This document shows positions 15,976 to 24,616 of a stretch of 40,495 nucleotides of DNA, in pieces. Origin of the DNA: Bacillota bacterium (lineage in GTDB: Bacteria > Bacillota > Dethiobacteria > DTU022); NCBI GenBank assembly GCA_018400435.1, contig JAGYMW010000012.1, forward strand, positions 1 through 40,495. The letters run 5' to 3'. Under the pieces are notes generated by a model, which saw only the letters and a program-made list of their open reading frames with translations, did not search any database and was not told the DNA's origin. Each line of letters starts with the position of its first letter. Positions within the stretch are counted from its first letter, which is position 1. Both the position numbers and the translations under genes were made by a program.

Positions 15976-17877
15976 ATGCGTAAAGTTTACCTCAGCAATA
16001 CACCTCGAGAAGAAGCACTGGCTAAATTTCTTGCCGGAGTGGAAATACCACGGCGCCTCGAAAAAATTGCCGTTACCGGTGCCCTGCAACGGGTAACCGG
16101 CAAGGCAGTTTTTGCCAGCTGCTCCATGCCCTCTTACCATGCCGCAGCAATGGACGGTATTGCCGTACTGGCTGAAAAAACATTCGGTGCTTCCGATCAG
16201 AACCCGTTTTGTCTAAAACCGGAAGAGGATTATCATAATGTCAATACGGGCGATCCTTTGCCTTCAGGCTTCGATGCCGTGATCATGGTTGAAAATATTC
16301 AGCAGCTGGAAGACGGGAAGATCGAAATTTTAGCCCCGGCCACTCCCTGGCAGCATGTCAGGCCTGTCGGTGAAGATGTGGTAACCGGGGAACTGATCGT
16401 TCCGGCCTTACACCGCCTCGCCGCTCCGGACCTGGGAGCGCTCCTGGCAGGCGGCATCGGAGAAATAGAGGTGCTGGCCAAACCGAAAGCAGCCATTATC
16501 CCCAGCGGTTCGGAAGTTATCGCTCCCTCCGCGGAACGCAAGCGGGGCAATGTCCCCGATTTCAACAGCACCGTAATTGCCTCTTTCCTGAGGCAATGGG
16601 GCGCCGAAGCAGAAATTATGCCCATTGTCCCAGACGATCAGGGTAAAATCAGGTCAGCCATTGAAAAAGCTCTGGAAATCTTCGATCTGGTAATTGTCAA
16701 TGCCGGTTCTTCGGCCGGAGAAAAAGATTATACCTGCATGGTTATCGAAGAGCTTGGTGAAGTTTTCATTCACGGTGTAGCAACCAGACCCGGTAAACCA
16801 ACTATTCTCGGGCAGATCAAGGATAAACCGATTATCGGGCTGCCGGGATATCCAGTTTCCGCTTACCTGAGCCTGGAGTGGTTTGCCCTTCCCCTGCTCT
16901 GCCGTCATTTCGGACAGCCGCTCCCGGAGCGAAACCGTCTCGAGGTTACCCTTGGCAGGCGGGTTGTTTCGGAAATAGGCAGTGAAGAATTCGTCAGGAT
17001 GACCGTGGGTTATGTCAATGGCCATTTTATTGCCAATCCTCTGACCAGGGGAGCAGGGGTAACTATGTCACTGGTCCGGGCCGACGGACTGCTGATCATT
17101 CCAGCCAATTCACTGGGTTTTGAGCAGGATGAAACTGTTGAAATAGAACTCAACAAACCTGAAATCGCTTTACGGCACAACCTGCTGGCCGCTGGCAGCC
17201 ATGACTTGATCATCGATCTGCTGGCTACCACTTTGAAAGAAAGAGACCCGCAGATGAACTTATCTTCAGCCCATCTCGGCAGTATGGGCGGTATCGCCGC
17301 TGTAGGAAGCGGAAGAGCACATCTGGCCGGCGTCCATCTTTTCGATCCGGAGACCGGGGTATACAATGTCCCCTACATTAAGAAATATCTCCCGGGCGGT
17401 GGAGTACACCTGATGAACCTTGTCTACCGGATGCAGGGTTGGATTGTGCCTCCGGGTAACCCGGACAAAGTGGAAAACATTAAACAACTGGCTGATCAGA
17501 AGTTCAGCTTTATTAACCGTCAGAAAGGGGCAGGCACCCGCGTTTTGTTCGATCACCTTCTGGAAAAAGCAGGGCTGACCCCCGATCAGATCTACGGGTA
17601 CCAACGCGAGGAACACACTCACCTCAATGTGGCTGCAGCAATCTCTGCCGGAACTGCACGCGTGGGGCTAGGTATTCTGCCGGCAGCAAAAGCATTCGGC
17701 CTCGATTTTGTACCCCTGGTTGAGGAGCGCTACGATCTTTTAATGAGCGAATCCTTTTTCAACAGCCCGGAAGCCAAAACTCTGCTGAGCATCATCACCG
17801 ATCCCGCCTTTCAGAAAGAAGTTGAAGCAATGGGCGGTTACAGCATGAGGGATGCCGGGAAAATTATTGAATGCTGA
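15976..17877 (+). CDS. MoeA-like molybdopterin biosynthesis protein with C-terminal PBP-like (substrate-binding-fold) domain
   Basis: N-terminal MoeA motifs (MPSYHAAAMDGIAV; NAGSSAGEKDYT; GLPGYPVSAYLSLEW); C-terminal about 220 aa MNLSSAHLGSMGGIAAVGSGRAHLAGVHLFDPETG...FINRQKGAGTRVLFDHLL typical of a periplasmic-binding-protein-like domain. Confidence 0.9.
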   Translation: MRKVYLSNTPREEALAKFLAGVEIPRRLEKIAVTGALQRVTGKAVFASCSMPSYHAAAMDGIAVLAEKTFGASDQNPFCLKPEEDYHNVNTGDPLPSGFDAVIMVENIQQLEDGKIEILAPATPWQHVRPVGEDVVTGELIVPALHRLAAPDLGALLAGGIGEIEVLAKPKAAIIPSGSEVIAPSAERKRGNVPDFNSTVIASFLRQWGAEAEIMPIVPDDQGKIRSAIEKALEIFDLVIVNAGSSAGEKDYTCMVIEELGEVFIHGVATRPGKPTILGQIKDKPIIGLPGYPVSAYLSLEWFALPLLCRHFGQPLPERNRLEVTLGRRVVSEIGSEEFVRMTVGYVNGHFIANPLTRGAGVTMSLVRADGLLIIPANSLGFEQDETVEIELNKPEIALRHNLLAAGSHDLIIDLLATTLKERDPQMNLSSAHLGSMGGIAAVGSGRAHLAGVHLFDPETGVYNVPYIKKYLPGGGVHLMNLVYRMQGWIVPPGNPDKVENIKQLADQKFSFINRQKGAGTRVLFDHLLEKAGLTPDQIYGYQREEHTHLNVAAAISAGTARVGLGILPAAKAFGLDFVPLVEERYDLLMSESFFNSPEAKTLLSIITDPAFQKEVEAMGGYSMRDAGKIIEC

Positions 17878-17920
17878 CCGACCGATCCTGATTGGGCCGG
17901 CGGTGAAAGGAGTAGTTGAA

Positions 17921-18916
17921 ATGTCACTAATCGACGCATATGGCAGAAAACACGATTATTTACGAGTATCGGTTACCGATCGCTGTAACCTGCGCTGCAT
18001 TTACTGCATGAGCGAAGAGGGAATCGAACAAATTTCACACAATGAGATCCTGTGTTATGAAGATATGCTCAAGGTAATCCGGACAGGAACCGAGATGGGA
18101 ATCACTAAAATAAGGGTTACCGGTGGAGAACCGCTGGTCCGTCTTGGCATAGTGGACTTTATTCGGGAAATTGCCGCTCTACCGGGAGTCAGCGATCTTG
18201 CCATGACTACCAATGGCATTTTACTACCTCGCTACGCCGCCGGGTTGAAAACAGCCGGTCTTAAAAGAATCAATATCAGCCTCGATTCGCTTAAACCGTT
18301 AGTCTATAACAGTATCACCCGCTGTGGCAAATTAGAAGATGTCCTGGCGGGCATCTCCGCTGCCCTGGAAAATGATCTGCAACCGGTGAAGATAAATGTT
18401 GTATTGATGAAAGGAATTAACGACGGAGAGGTGGAAGATTTTCTGCAGCTGGCCCGTGAAAAACCGCTGCATATTCGGTTTATCGAATACATGCCCATCG
18501 GTGATCACGACCACAGCTACGGCAATCATTACCTGCCACTTAGCTTTGTTGAAGAAACAGCGAAAAAAGCCGGACTCCCTCTCACCCCTGTACCAACTTA
18601 CCGGGGACCCGGGCCAGCCGATTACTATACATTGCCGGGAGGCAAGGGAATGATTGGGTTGATCCATGCCATCAGCAAACATTTCTGCAGCACCTGCAAC
18701 CGCCTGCGTTTGACATCGGAAGGAAATCTTAAAGCCTGCCTCTACTGGCAGGAAGAAAAATCCGTCCGTCCGGTTATTGATAATCCCGATGCCCTGAAAG
18801 CGCTCTTTCGCAAGGTCCTGGCCAACAAACCGGCGGAACATCAAATGGCCAGTGACGGCAGGTGCGGAGCTGTTCAACCGGGAACAATGCGCAGCATGTC
18901 AAAAACAGGCGGATAA
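17921..18916 (+). CDS. moaA: GTP 3',8-cyclase MoaA
   Basis: Radical SAM CNLRCIYC; C-terminal CSTCNRLRLTSEGNLKACL; terminal GG (MSKTGG). ATG at 17921 has GAAAGGAG upstream. Confidence 0.95.
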   Translation: MSLIDAYGRKHDYLRVSVTDRCNLRCIYCMSEEGIEQISHNEILCYEDMLKVIRTGTEMGITKIRVTGGEPLVRLGIVDFIREIAALPGVSDLAMTTNGILLPRYAAGLKTAGLKRINISLDSLKPLVYNSITRCGKLEDVLAGISAALENDLQPVKINVVLMKGINDGEVEDFLQLAREKPLHIRFIEYMPIGDHDHSYGNHYLPLSFVEETAKKAGLPLTPVPTYRGPGPADYYTLPGGKGMIGLIHAISKHFCSTCNRLRLTSEGNLKACLYWQEEKSVRPVIDNPDALKALFRKVLANKPAEHQMASDGRCGAVQPGTMRSMSKTGG

Positions 18917-18922
18917 GGAGAC

Positions 18923-19936
18923 ATGGAAATGAAACCAGTAATCATAAACTTTGTAGCGGCTCAATCGGAGACAGGTAAAACTACCATCCTGGAAAAATTG
19001 ATCCCCGAGCTTAAAAATCGAGGTCTGCGAGTAGCCGCCCTAAAAGGGAACCTTCGCCATTACGACATCGACACACCTGGCAAAGACAGCTGGCGTTTTG
19101 CCAGAGCCGGTGCAGAAATCACCGGGTTGACTACCCCTGAAGGCTATCTGCTGATCGGTTTCGCCAGGCAGGAAAATGGAACCGCTGCCGCCGCCAGACT
19201 GCTGCAAGATTTTGACCTCATTCTCATCGAGGGGAACAAGAAGAGCCCCTATCCAAAGATCGAAGTTGTCCGCAGCGACATTAACTGTGAACCACTCCTG
19301 CCCTCGCATACAGTTGCAATCCTCAGTGATTGCAATGATCTCCAAATCGATCTGCCCATTTTGAAAATTGACGACATTGATGCTCTGGCCGATTTTATTG
19401 AGCAACGCTTTTTCGGATCCTATCCGGACAGAGATACGGAGACGGAAAACGAACAAACAGAGTTTACCCACTTTGACCGGAACGGCCGCCCGAGAATGGT
19501 CGATGTTTCCAATAAGGATGCAACGCTACGCGAAGCATACGCCCGCGGGGAAATTGTCGTGAATCCGTCAACCCTGTCCCGGATAACAGCCGGGGAAATA
19601 ACCAAGGGAAATGTATTCAGCGTCGCCCAGGTCGCTGCAATTATGGCCGTTAAAGAAACAGGCCATCTCATTCCGATGGCCCACCCTCTCGGTGTCTCAG
19701 GGGTTGAGATTGACTTCCAGACGGTTGAAGAAGAAAACAAAATTGAAATCGGGGTAAGGGTCAAACTGACCGGGCAAACAGGTGTAGAAATGGAAGCACT
19801 GACCGGAGTCAGTGTGGCTGCTTTAACTATATATGACATGTGCAAAGCCATCGATAAAAACATGATCATTCAAAATATCCGTTTGATCGAGAAGAAGGGA
19901 GGCCGCTCCGGCCATTACCGCCGTGAGCAAATTTAA
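18923..19936 (+). CDS. MobB-MoaC fusion: MGD biosynthesis adaptor plus cyclic pyranopterin monophosphate synthase
   Basis: N-terminus QSETGKTTILEKLIPELKNRGLRVAALKG...DLILIEGNKKSPYPKIEVVR (MobB-like); C-terminus FDRNGRPRMVDVSNKDATLREAYARGEI...GHLIPMAHPL...VEMEALTGVSVAALTIYDMCKAIDKNM...KKGGRSGHY (MoaC). Confidence 0.93.
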   Translation: MEMKPVIINFVAAQSETGKTTILEKLIPELKNRGLRVAALKGNLRHYDIDTPGKDSWRFARAGAEITGLTTPEGYLLIGFARQENGTAAAARLLQDFDLILIEGNKKSPYPKIEVVRSDINCEPLLPSHTVAILSDCNDLQIDLPILKIDDIDALADFIEQRFFGSYPDRDTETENEQTEFTHFDRNGRPRMVDVSNKDATLREAYARGEIVVNPSTLSRITAGEITKGNVFSVAQVAAIMAVKETGHLIPMAHPLGVSGVEIDFQTVEEENKIEIGVRVKLTGQTGVEMEALTGVSVAALTIYDMCKAIDKNMIIQNIRLIEKKGGRSGHYRREQI

Positions 19937-20853
19937 TGGGAGAAATTGTGGCCATCTTCGCCAATCCGGGAAAAGAGCAGCCTAAAATTGAAGCCCGGGA
20001 AGGCACTTTAATCAAGAACGAGGGATTGGCTGGCAATGCTTATACCGGTTATACCCTTCGCCAGGTCAGTCTGCTGGCCTTGGAAAGCATTGCCAAAATG
20101 AACGTGGAGGAAATCGATGTAGCCCCGGGCAGCTTTGACGAAAATATGACCACCAGGGGTATTGATCTGGTAAACCTACCGGTCGGAACCAGGTTGCAGG
20201 CCGGGCCGGAAGCAGTATTGAGGATTACTCAAGTCGGCAAAGAATGCCCCGGCGATTGCACCACTTTTGATCAGACCAAAGAATGTGTGATGCCCCGGGA
20301 AGGCGTTTTTACCGAAGTTTTGGAGAACGGGAAAGTAAAGGTGGGTGACTGCCTTGATGTCAAGCCATCCTATCGTTTTGGAGTGATTACCGCAAGTGAT
20401 AAGGGATCTGCCGGTGAGAGAGAAGATTTGAGTGGCCCGGCTATAGGACAAATCCTGCTGCCTTTCGGAGATGTGATAGAGTCGGTCATCGTTCCTGACG
20501 ACCGTGCCACCCTGGCGAAAATGATACGCAGAATGATTAACGGAGGAGTCAATGCTATTTTTACCACCGGCGGCACCGGCCTTGGGCCACGCGACATAAC
20601 ACCGGAGGCTACTCTTGATGTTATAGACCGTCTGGTACCGGGTATCGGCGAGGCTATCCGTCGTGAAACTGCAGCGGCCACACCACGGGCCATGCTTTCG
20701 CGGGCTATTGCCGGAATTAGCGGCAGGACCTTGATTATCAACTTGCCCGGCAGTCCAAAGGCTGTAGTGGAATGCCTTGCGGTGATTATGCCTGTTCTTG
20801 ATCATGCCCTTGAGACAGTATGCGGCCAGGGCGGAGAATGTGCCCGCACCTGA
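19936..20853 (+). CDS. MOSC domain-MogA/MoaB fusion
   Basis: N-terminal MOSC (GLAGNAYTG...RQVSLLALESI...CPGDCTTFDQTKECVMPREGVF); C-terminal MogA (GVITASDKGSAGEREDLSGPAIGQ...FTTGGTGLGPRDITPEAT...INLPGSPKAVVECL). TAATG overlap with the upstream stop. Confidence 0.92.
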   Translation: MGEIVAIFANPGKEQPKIEAREGTLIKNEGLAGNAYTGYTLRQVSLLALESIAKMNVEEIDVAPGSFDENMTTRGIDLVNLPVGTRLQAGPEAVLRITQVGKECPGDCTTFDQTKECVMPREGVFTEVLENGKVKVGDCLDVKPSYRFGVITASDKGSAGEREDLSGPAIGQILLPFGDVIESVIVPDDRATLAKMIRRMINGGVNAIFTTGGTGLGPRDITPEATLDVIDRLVPGIGEAIRRETAAATPRAMLSRAIAGISGRTLIINLPGSPKAVVECLAVIMPVLDHALETVCGQGGECART

Positions 20854-20878
20854 TATAGTATAAGCAACAAATACTCAC

Positions 20879-21619
20879 CTAATCTTTGAGGGCGCTGAGG
20901 ATTGAGCGCAACCTTTCGCGATAACCAGCAGTTTCAATGACCGTCCCGGTAACCACTATGTCAGCTCCGGCCTGACGCACCCTTCGAGCATCAATTGCCG
21001 TCCGAATGCCGCCCCCGACAATCAGGGGCACATTGATTTCCCGCTTTACCGCCCGGACCATGCCGGCCGGCACAGGCTGAGCCGCTCCATTGCCTGCTTC
21101 AAGAAAAACATAGGACATTCCCATGTACTGAGCAGTAAGAGCATAGCCAATAGCCTGCCAGAAGTCATCACGTGCTACCAGTTCGGCTTCTCCGATTTCA
21201 CCCAACTTCATACCCGGTTCAATGAGGATATAACCTATCGCGAGGACTTCCACCGTAAGGCGCTTTAACACCGAGGACACCCGTGATTGCGTGCCGCTGA
21301 TAAACTGGGAATTACGCGAGTTGAGAAGGCTAAGGAACAGGAAAGCATCAAGATTCAAACAAATAGAGTCTGTTCCGGTTGGGAAAAAAAGAACCGGGAT
21401 TGAGGTTTTCTCTTTCACGGCATCGGCTGTTTCCGAAAGGACACGCTGCGTTACCCTCGATGACCCGCCAACAAAGATCATATCACTGCCTACTTCCTGG
21501 GCCGTTTCAGCAAGCCTTCCAGCCGCTTCAGGCGCCTGGCGGACAGGATCAATGAGGGTAACATGGACTGCTCCCTTGCTCAATTTTTCCTGCAGGTAGC
21601 TTTGGACTAGCATGTTCAT
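20879..21619 (-). CDS. Geranylgeranylglyceryl/heptaprenylglyceryl phosphate synthase (GGGPS/PcrB) family protein
   Basis: HVTLIDPVRQ; IFVGGSSRVTQ; VLFFPTGTDSICLNLDAFLFLSLLNSRNSQFISG; GYILIEPGMKLGEIGEAE; YVFLEAGNGAAQPVP; LIVGGGIRTAIDARRVRQAGADIVVTGTVIE. Confidence 0.85.
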   Translation of the reverse strand: MNMLVQSYLQEKLSKGAVHVTLIDPVRQAPEAAGRLAETAQEVGSDMIFVGGSSRVTQRVLSETADAVKEKTSIPVLFFPTGTDSICLNLDAFLFLSLLNSRNSQFISGTQSRVSSVLKRLTVEVLAIGYILIEPGMKLGEIGEAELVARDDFWQAIGYALTAQYMGMSYVFLEAGNGAAQPVPAGMVRAVKREINVPLIVGGGIRTAIDARRVRQAGADIVVTGTVIETAGYRERLRSILSALKD

Positions 21620-21714
21620 TTTTATCCTCGTTTAAGATTAAATTAGATTATCCTTCTGATGCAGTTTCACTTGACAGCTAACTTACAAACCTCCAGTTTC
21701 CTGTTCTCAAGCTT

Positions 21715-21743
21715 ATTATAGTTTAGTTTATAACTTTTTACAA
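21715..21743 (-). promoter_or_regulatory. SigA-type promoter for the GGGPS-family gene
   Basis: Minus strand TTGTAA, 17-bp spacer, TATAAT, about 95 bp upstream of the start. Confidence 0.6.
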
Positions 21744-21873
21744 CTGACTATCAGGTTTAAATAATCTTCTATCAACGCACTATTCAGCGGGGTTCGCACC
21801 TTAACAAACCTATCCACAGACAAATCCGGTTTTCCCGGTTTATTTTCGCCTTTTCCTTTTTCAGAACATGATA

Positions 21874-21912
21874 AAACCCGCCTTCTGCATTTTACAATGC
21901 TCACGCGGGTTT
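21874..21912 (-). terminator. Rho-independent terminator after rpsI
   Basis: AAACCCGC...GCGGGTTT stem with inner GCAT/ATGC pairing; minus strand ends GGGTTTTAT. Confidence 0.75.
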
Positions 21913-21941
21913 AATAAACTAAACATATTTCTATTAACAAT

Positions 21942-22334
21942 TTACCTCTTCGAGAACTGAGGAGCACGGCGTGCTTTCTTTAAACCGCATTTTTTTCGTT
22001 CCTTCATTCTTGGATCACGGGTTAGGTAACCGCTCTTCTTCAAGACCGGCCTGTATTCTCCTTCCGCCTGGAGCAGCGCTCTGGCAATACCATGCCTGAT
22101 CGCCCCGGCCTGACCGGAAAATCCACCGCCTTCTACTTTGGCAATAATATCGAAACGGCTCTCCGTTTCCGTAGCTACCAGCGGCTGTCTAACAATCAGT
22201 TTCAGGGTTTCTAGACCGAAATACCGATCCATTTCTTTTCCGTTAATCACTATACGACCGCTGCCGGGCAGCAGACGAACTCTGGCCACCGATTTTTTGC
22301 GGCGTCCGGTCCCCAAATACTGTACTTCGCTCAA
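21942..22334 (-). CDS. rpsI: 30S ribosomal protein S9
   Basis: [21 protein letters not shown]...; C-terminus [15 protein letters not shown] start overlapping the rplM stop (TTGA). Confidence 0.97.
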   Translation of the reverse strand: MSEVQYLGTGRRKKSVARVRLLPGSGRIVINGKEMDRYFGLETLKLIVRQPLVATETESRFDIIAKVEGGGFSGQAGAIRHGIARALLQAEGEYRPVLKKSGYLTRDPRMKERKKCGLKKARRAPQFSKR

Positions 22335-22801
22335 GAGTCAGGGCCTCCTTCCTTCAAAGCATCCGGCCCTTCTCCCCATGGCTGTGGCTGCTGGGCCTGG
22401 TGAGAATGCTGGCTATCTCTGTATACTCGTAATTTTTTCAACATAGCCCGTCCCAGGCGGTTATGGGGCAACATTCCCCGTACAGCCATGTAAACGGCTT
22501 TTTCCGGTTTTTTATCCATTAATGTTGCATAATTAACCGCTTTTAATCCACCAGGATAACCTGAATGGTGATAATACTTTTTCTGCTCAAGTTTTTTGCC
22601 GGTCAGGGCTACCTGTCCGGCATTGATGATGATCACATGATCGCCTGTATCAAGATGCGGGGTAAATTCCGGCTTGTGCTTACCCCTCAAAAGGCGAGCC
22701 GCTTCCGTGGCCACCCGACCGAGAGGTTTACCAGCTGCATCAATAATATACCAGCAACGTTTGATTTCATTTAGTTTAGCCATATATGTTGTACGCATCA
22801 T
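22331..22801 (-). CDS. rplM: 50S ribosomal protein L13
   Basis: [46 protein letters not shown]; start placed at 22801 after GGGAGAG. Confidence 0.97.
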   Translation of the reverse strand: MMRTTYMAKLNEIKRCWYIIDAAGKPLGRVATEAARLLRGKHKPEFTPHLDTGDHVIIINAGQVALTGKKLEQKKYYHHSGYPGGLKAVNYATLMDKKPEKAVYMAVRGMLPHNRLGRAMLKKLRVYRDSQHSHQAQQPQPWGEGPDALKEGGPDS

Positions 22802-22848
22802 GCACTCTCCCTTTTCCTCTTCCAGTAAAACCAAAAGCCACAAACTAC

Positions 22849-22877
22849 ATTTTAATATACCCTGTGAAAGCTGTCAA
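22849..22877 (-). promoter_or_regulatory. SigA-type promoter for rplM-rpsI
   Basis: Minus strand TTGACA, 17-bp spacer, TAAAAT, about 48 bp upstream of the rplM start. Confidence 0.75.
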
Positions 22878-22970
22878 GCAATAGGCTCTTTTTTTCTGGC
22901 AATGAACGAGATTTGTTAATTATAGCCTGTTCTTGCTGCTCCCTGGTCCTTAAGAGATCCAGATTCCGGT

Positions 22971-23717
22971 TTATAGATCATAAACAACCTTTTCCAGGCA
23001 AAGACCACAGGCAGGAACAGTAGGTCCAACCGCTAAGGGCTTTCTCCCTTCCAGTGCTGCTTTGACATCGCCGGGATTCAGTTTGCCTTTGCCAACCCGA
23101 ATCAGGGTGCCGGTGAACAGGCGAACCATATGATAAAGGAAACCACTCCCTTCAAAAAAGAGCACCACGATTTTTTCCTTTGGCCGCTCCGCCAGTTCCA
23201 CCCTGAACAGGGTTCTTTGTGTATCGGACACCGGGCTCCCGGCAGCCTGAAAGGCTTTAAAATCGTGGGTACCTTCCAGGTAACCGACCGCTATTTTGAT
23301 ACGATCTATGTTCAGTTTATCGGCCTGGTGCAAGCTGTAAAGTCTTCTAGTAACCTGCGGGAAATGGGCTTGATCAATAGTATAGCTGTAAATCTTTCGT
23401 TTAGCATCAAAGCGGGCATGGAAACTGTCAGGTACTACCCGCGCCGCGGTAACCACAATATCGGATGGTAATACGGCATTGAGAGCATAGGGTAGGCGGG
23501 AAATGGCTATCCGAAAAGGCGCTCTGAAGTTGGCTGCCTGCCCGCGGGCATGGACACCTGCATCGGTCCGGCCGGCAAAGATAATCCTTATCGGCTCCTT
23601 GTAGATTACCTGTAAGGCTCGTTCAATCAATTCCTGAACAGTTGGTGCATTGGCCTGGATCTGGAAACCGCTGTAGCCCGTCCCATCATAACTTATATAG
23701 ATAAGGATGTTGTCCAT
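22971..23717 (-). CDS. truA: tRNA pseudouridine(38-40) synthase TruA
   Basis: ISYDGTGYSGFQIQ; FAGRTDAGVHARGQ; GSGFLYHMVRLFTGTLIRVG. Confidence 0.96.
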   Translation of the reverse strand: MDNILIYISYDGTGYSGFQIQANAPTVQELIERALQVIYKEPIRIIFAGRTDAGVHARGQAANFRAPFRIAISRLPYALNAVLPSDIVVTAARVVPDSFHARFDAKRKIYSYTIDQAHFPQVTRRLYSLHQADKLNIDRIKIAVGYLEGTHDFKAFQAAGSPVSDTQRTLFRVELAERPKEKIVVLFFEGSGFLYHMVRLFTGTLIRVGKGKLNPGDVKAALEGRKPLAVGPTVPACGLCLEKVVYDL

Positions 23718-23818
23718 ACTCTCTCCATCCATTTTGTTATTTATTCCAGAGGCCCGGGGCTGTCACCAGGGCAAATTAGTTCATATCAACAGAGAAAGAC
23801 TGAATGATCATTAGATCA

Positions 23819-24616
23819 TTACAGACCAAAGATCAGGACAACCGCCATCAGGACGAGGACCAGAATGAGCACAATCCAGTCACCGGCAGTAATTATGTCT
23901 TCATGCAGACTGGTCCGCCTGGATCCAATGCGAAAACCGCGTGCTTCCATGGCCAGGGCCAGTTCGTCTGCCCGGCGGAAAGCACTGACGAAAAGGGGCA
24001 CAATCAGGGGAACCATATTTCTGGCCCTGTGGAACAGAGATCCCGTTTCAAAATCCGCCCCCCTGGCCAGCTGAGCTCGCATCAGCCGCTGGCTCTCTTC
24101 CATCAAAGTGGGAATAAAACGCAGAGCCACGGCCATGATCATGGCCACTTCTTCAGTAGGCAACCCGATTATCCTGAGCGGTTTGAGAAAACTGCCCATC
24201 CCCCCGGTCAGCGCCAGGGGCGTGGTGGTCAAAGTAACCAGCAGGGAGAAAAGGACCAGGACGAATAGGCGGAGCACTATAAAAAGACCTTGCTGCACTC
24301 CCTCTGATTCAACGGTTACCAAACCAATCCGCAGGAGGACCACCCCGCCCTTTGTAAAAAAAAGATAGATCACCAGGGCAAAAACAGAAATCCAGATGAC
24401 CGGTTTTAACCCGCGTAAAAAATAGCGGGGCGGTATTCCAGCTGCTGTGTAAAATACTACGGCAACCAGCAGCATCGCTCCCAGTCCGCCGTAAGTGCGA
24501 ATGCTGAACAGGAGGACCAGCAAAGCAATCAGGACGAGGATCTTTACTCTCGGGTTAAGCCGGTGAACCGGGCTTTCACCGGGCAGGTATTGTCCCAGGG
24601 TAATACTGCTACTCAT
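23819..24616 (-). CDS. ecfT: Energy-coupling factor transporter transmembrane protein EcfT
   Basis: LGQYLPGESPVHRLNPRVKI N-terminus; QLARGADFETG coupling motif; downstream of ecfA genes. Confidence 0.94.
   Translation of the reverse strand: MSSSITLGQYLPGESPVHRLNPRVKILVLIALLVLLFSIRTYGGLGAMLLVAVVFYTAAGIPPRYFLRGLKPVIWISVFALVIYLFFTKGGVVLLRIGLVTVESEGVQQGLFIVLRLFVLVLFSLLVTLTTTPLALTGGMGSFLKPLRIIGLPTEEVAMIMAVALRFIPTLMEESQRLMRAQLARGADFETGSLFHRARNMVPLIVPLFVSAFRRADELALAMEARGFRIGSRRTSLHEDIITAGDWIVLILVLVLMAVVLIFGL

Noticed and set aside
20176-20805. 209-aa minus-strand ORF opposite the MOSC-MogA gene
   Set aside because: Antisense shadow ORF; the plus-strand frame has strong domain motifs.
21800-21830. 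DnaA-box-like CTATCCACA
   Set aside because: Single imperfect match without a cluster or origin-type AT-rich repeats; likely chance.
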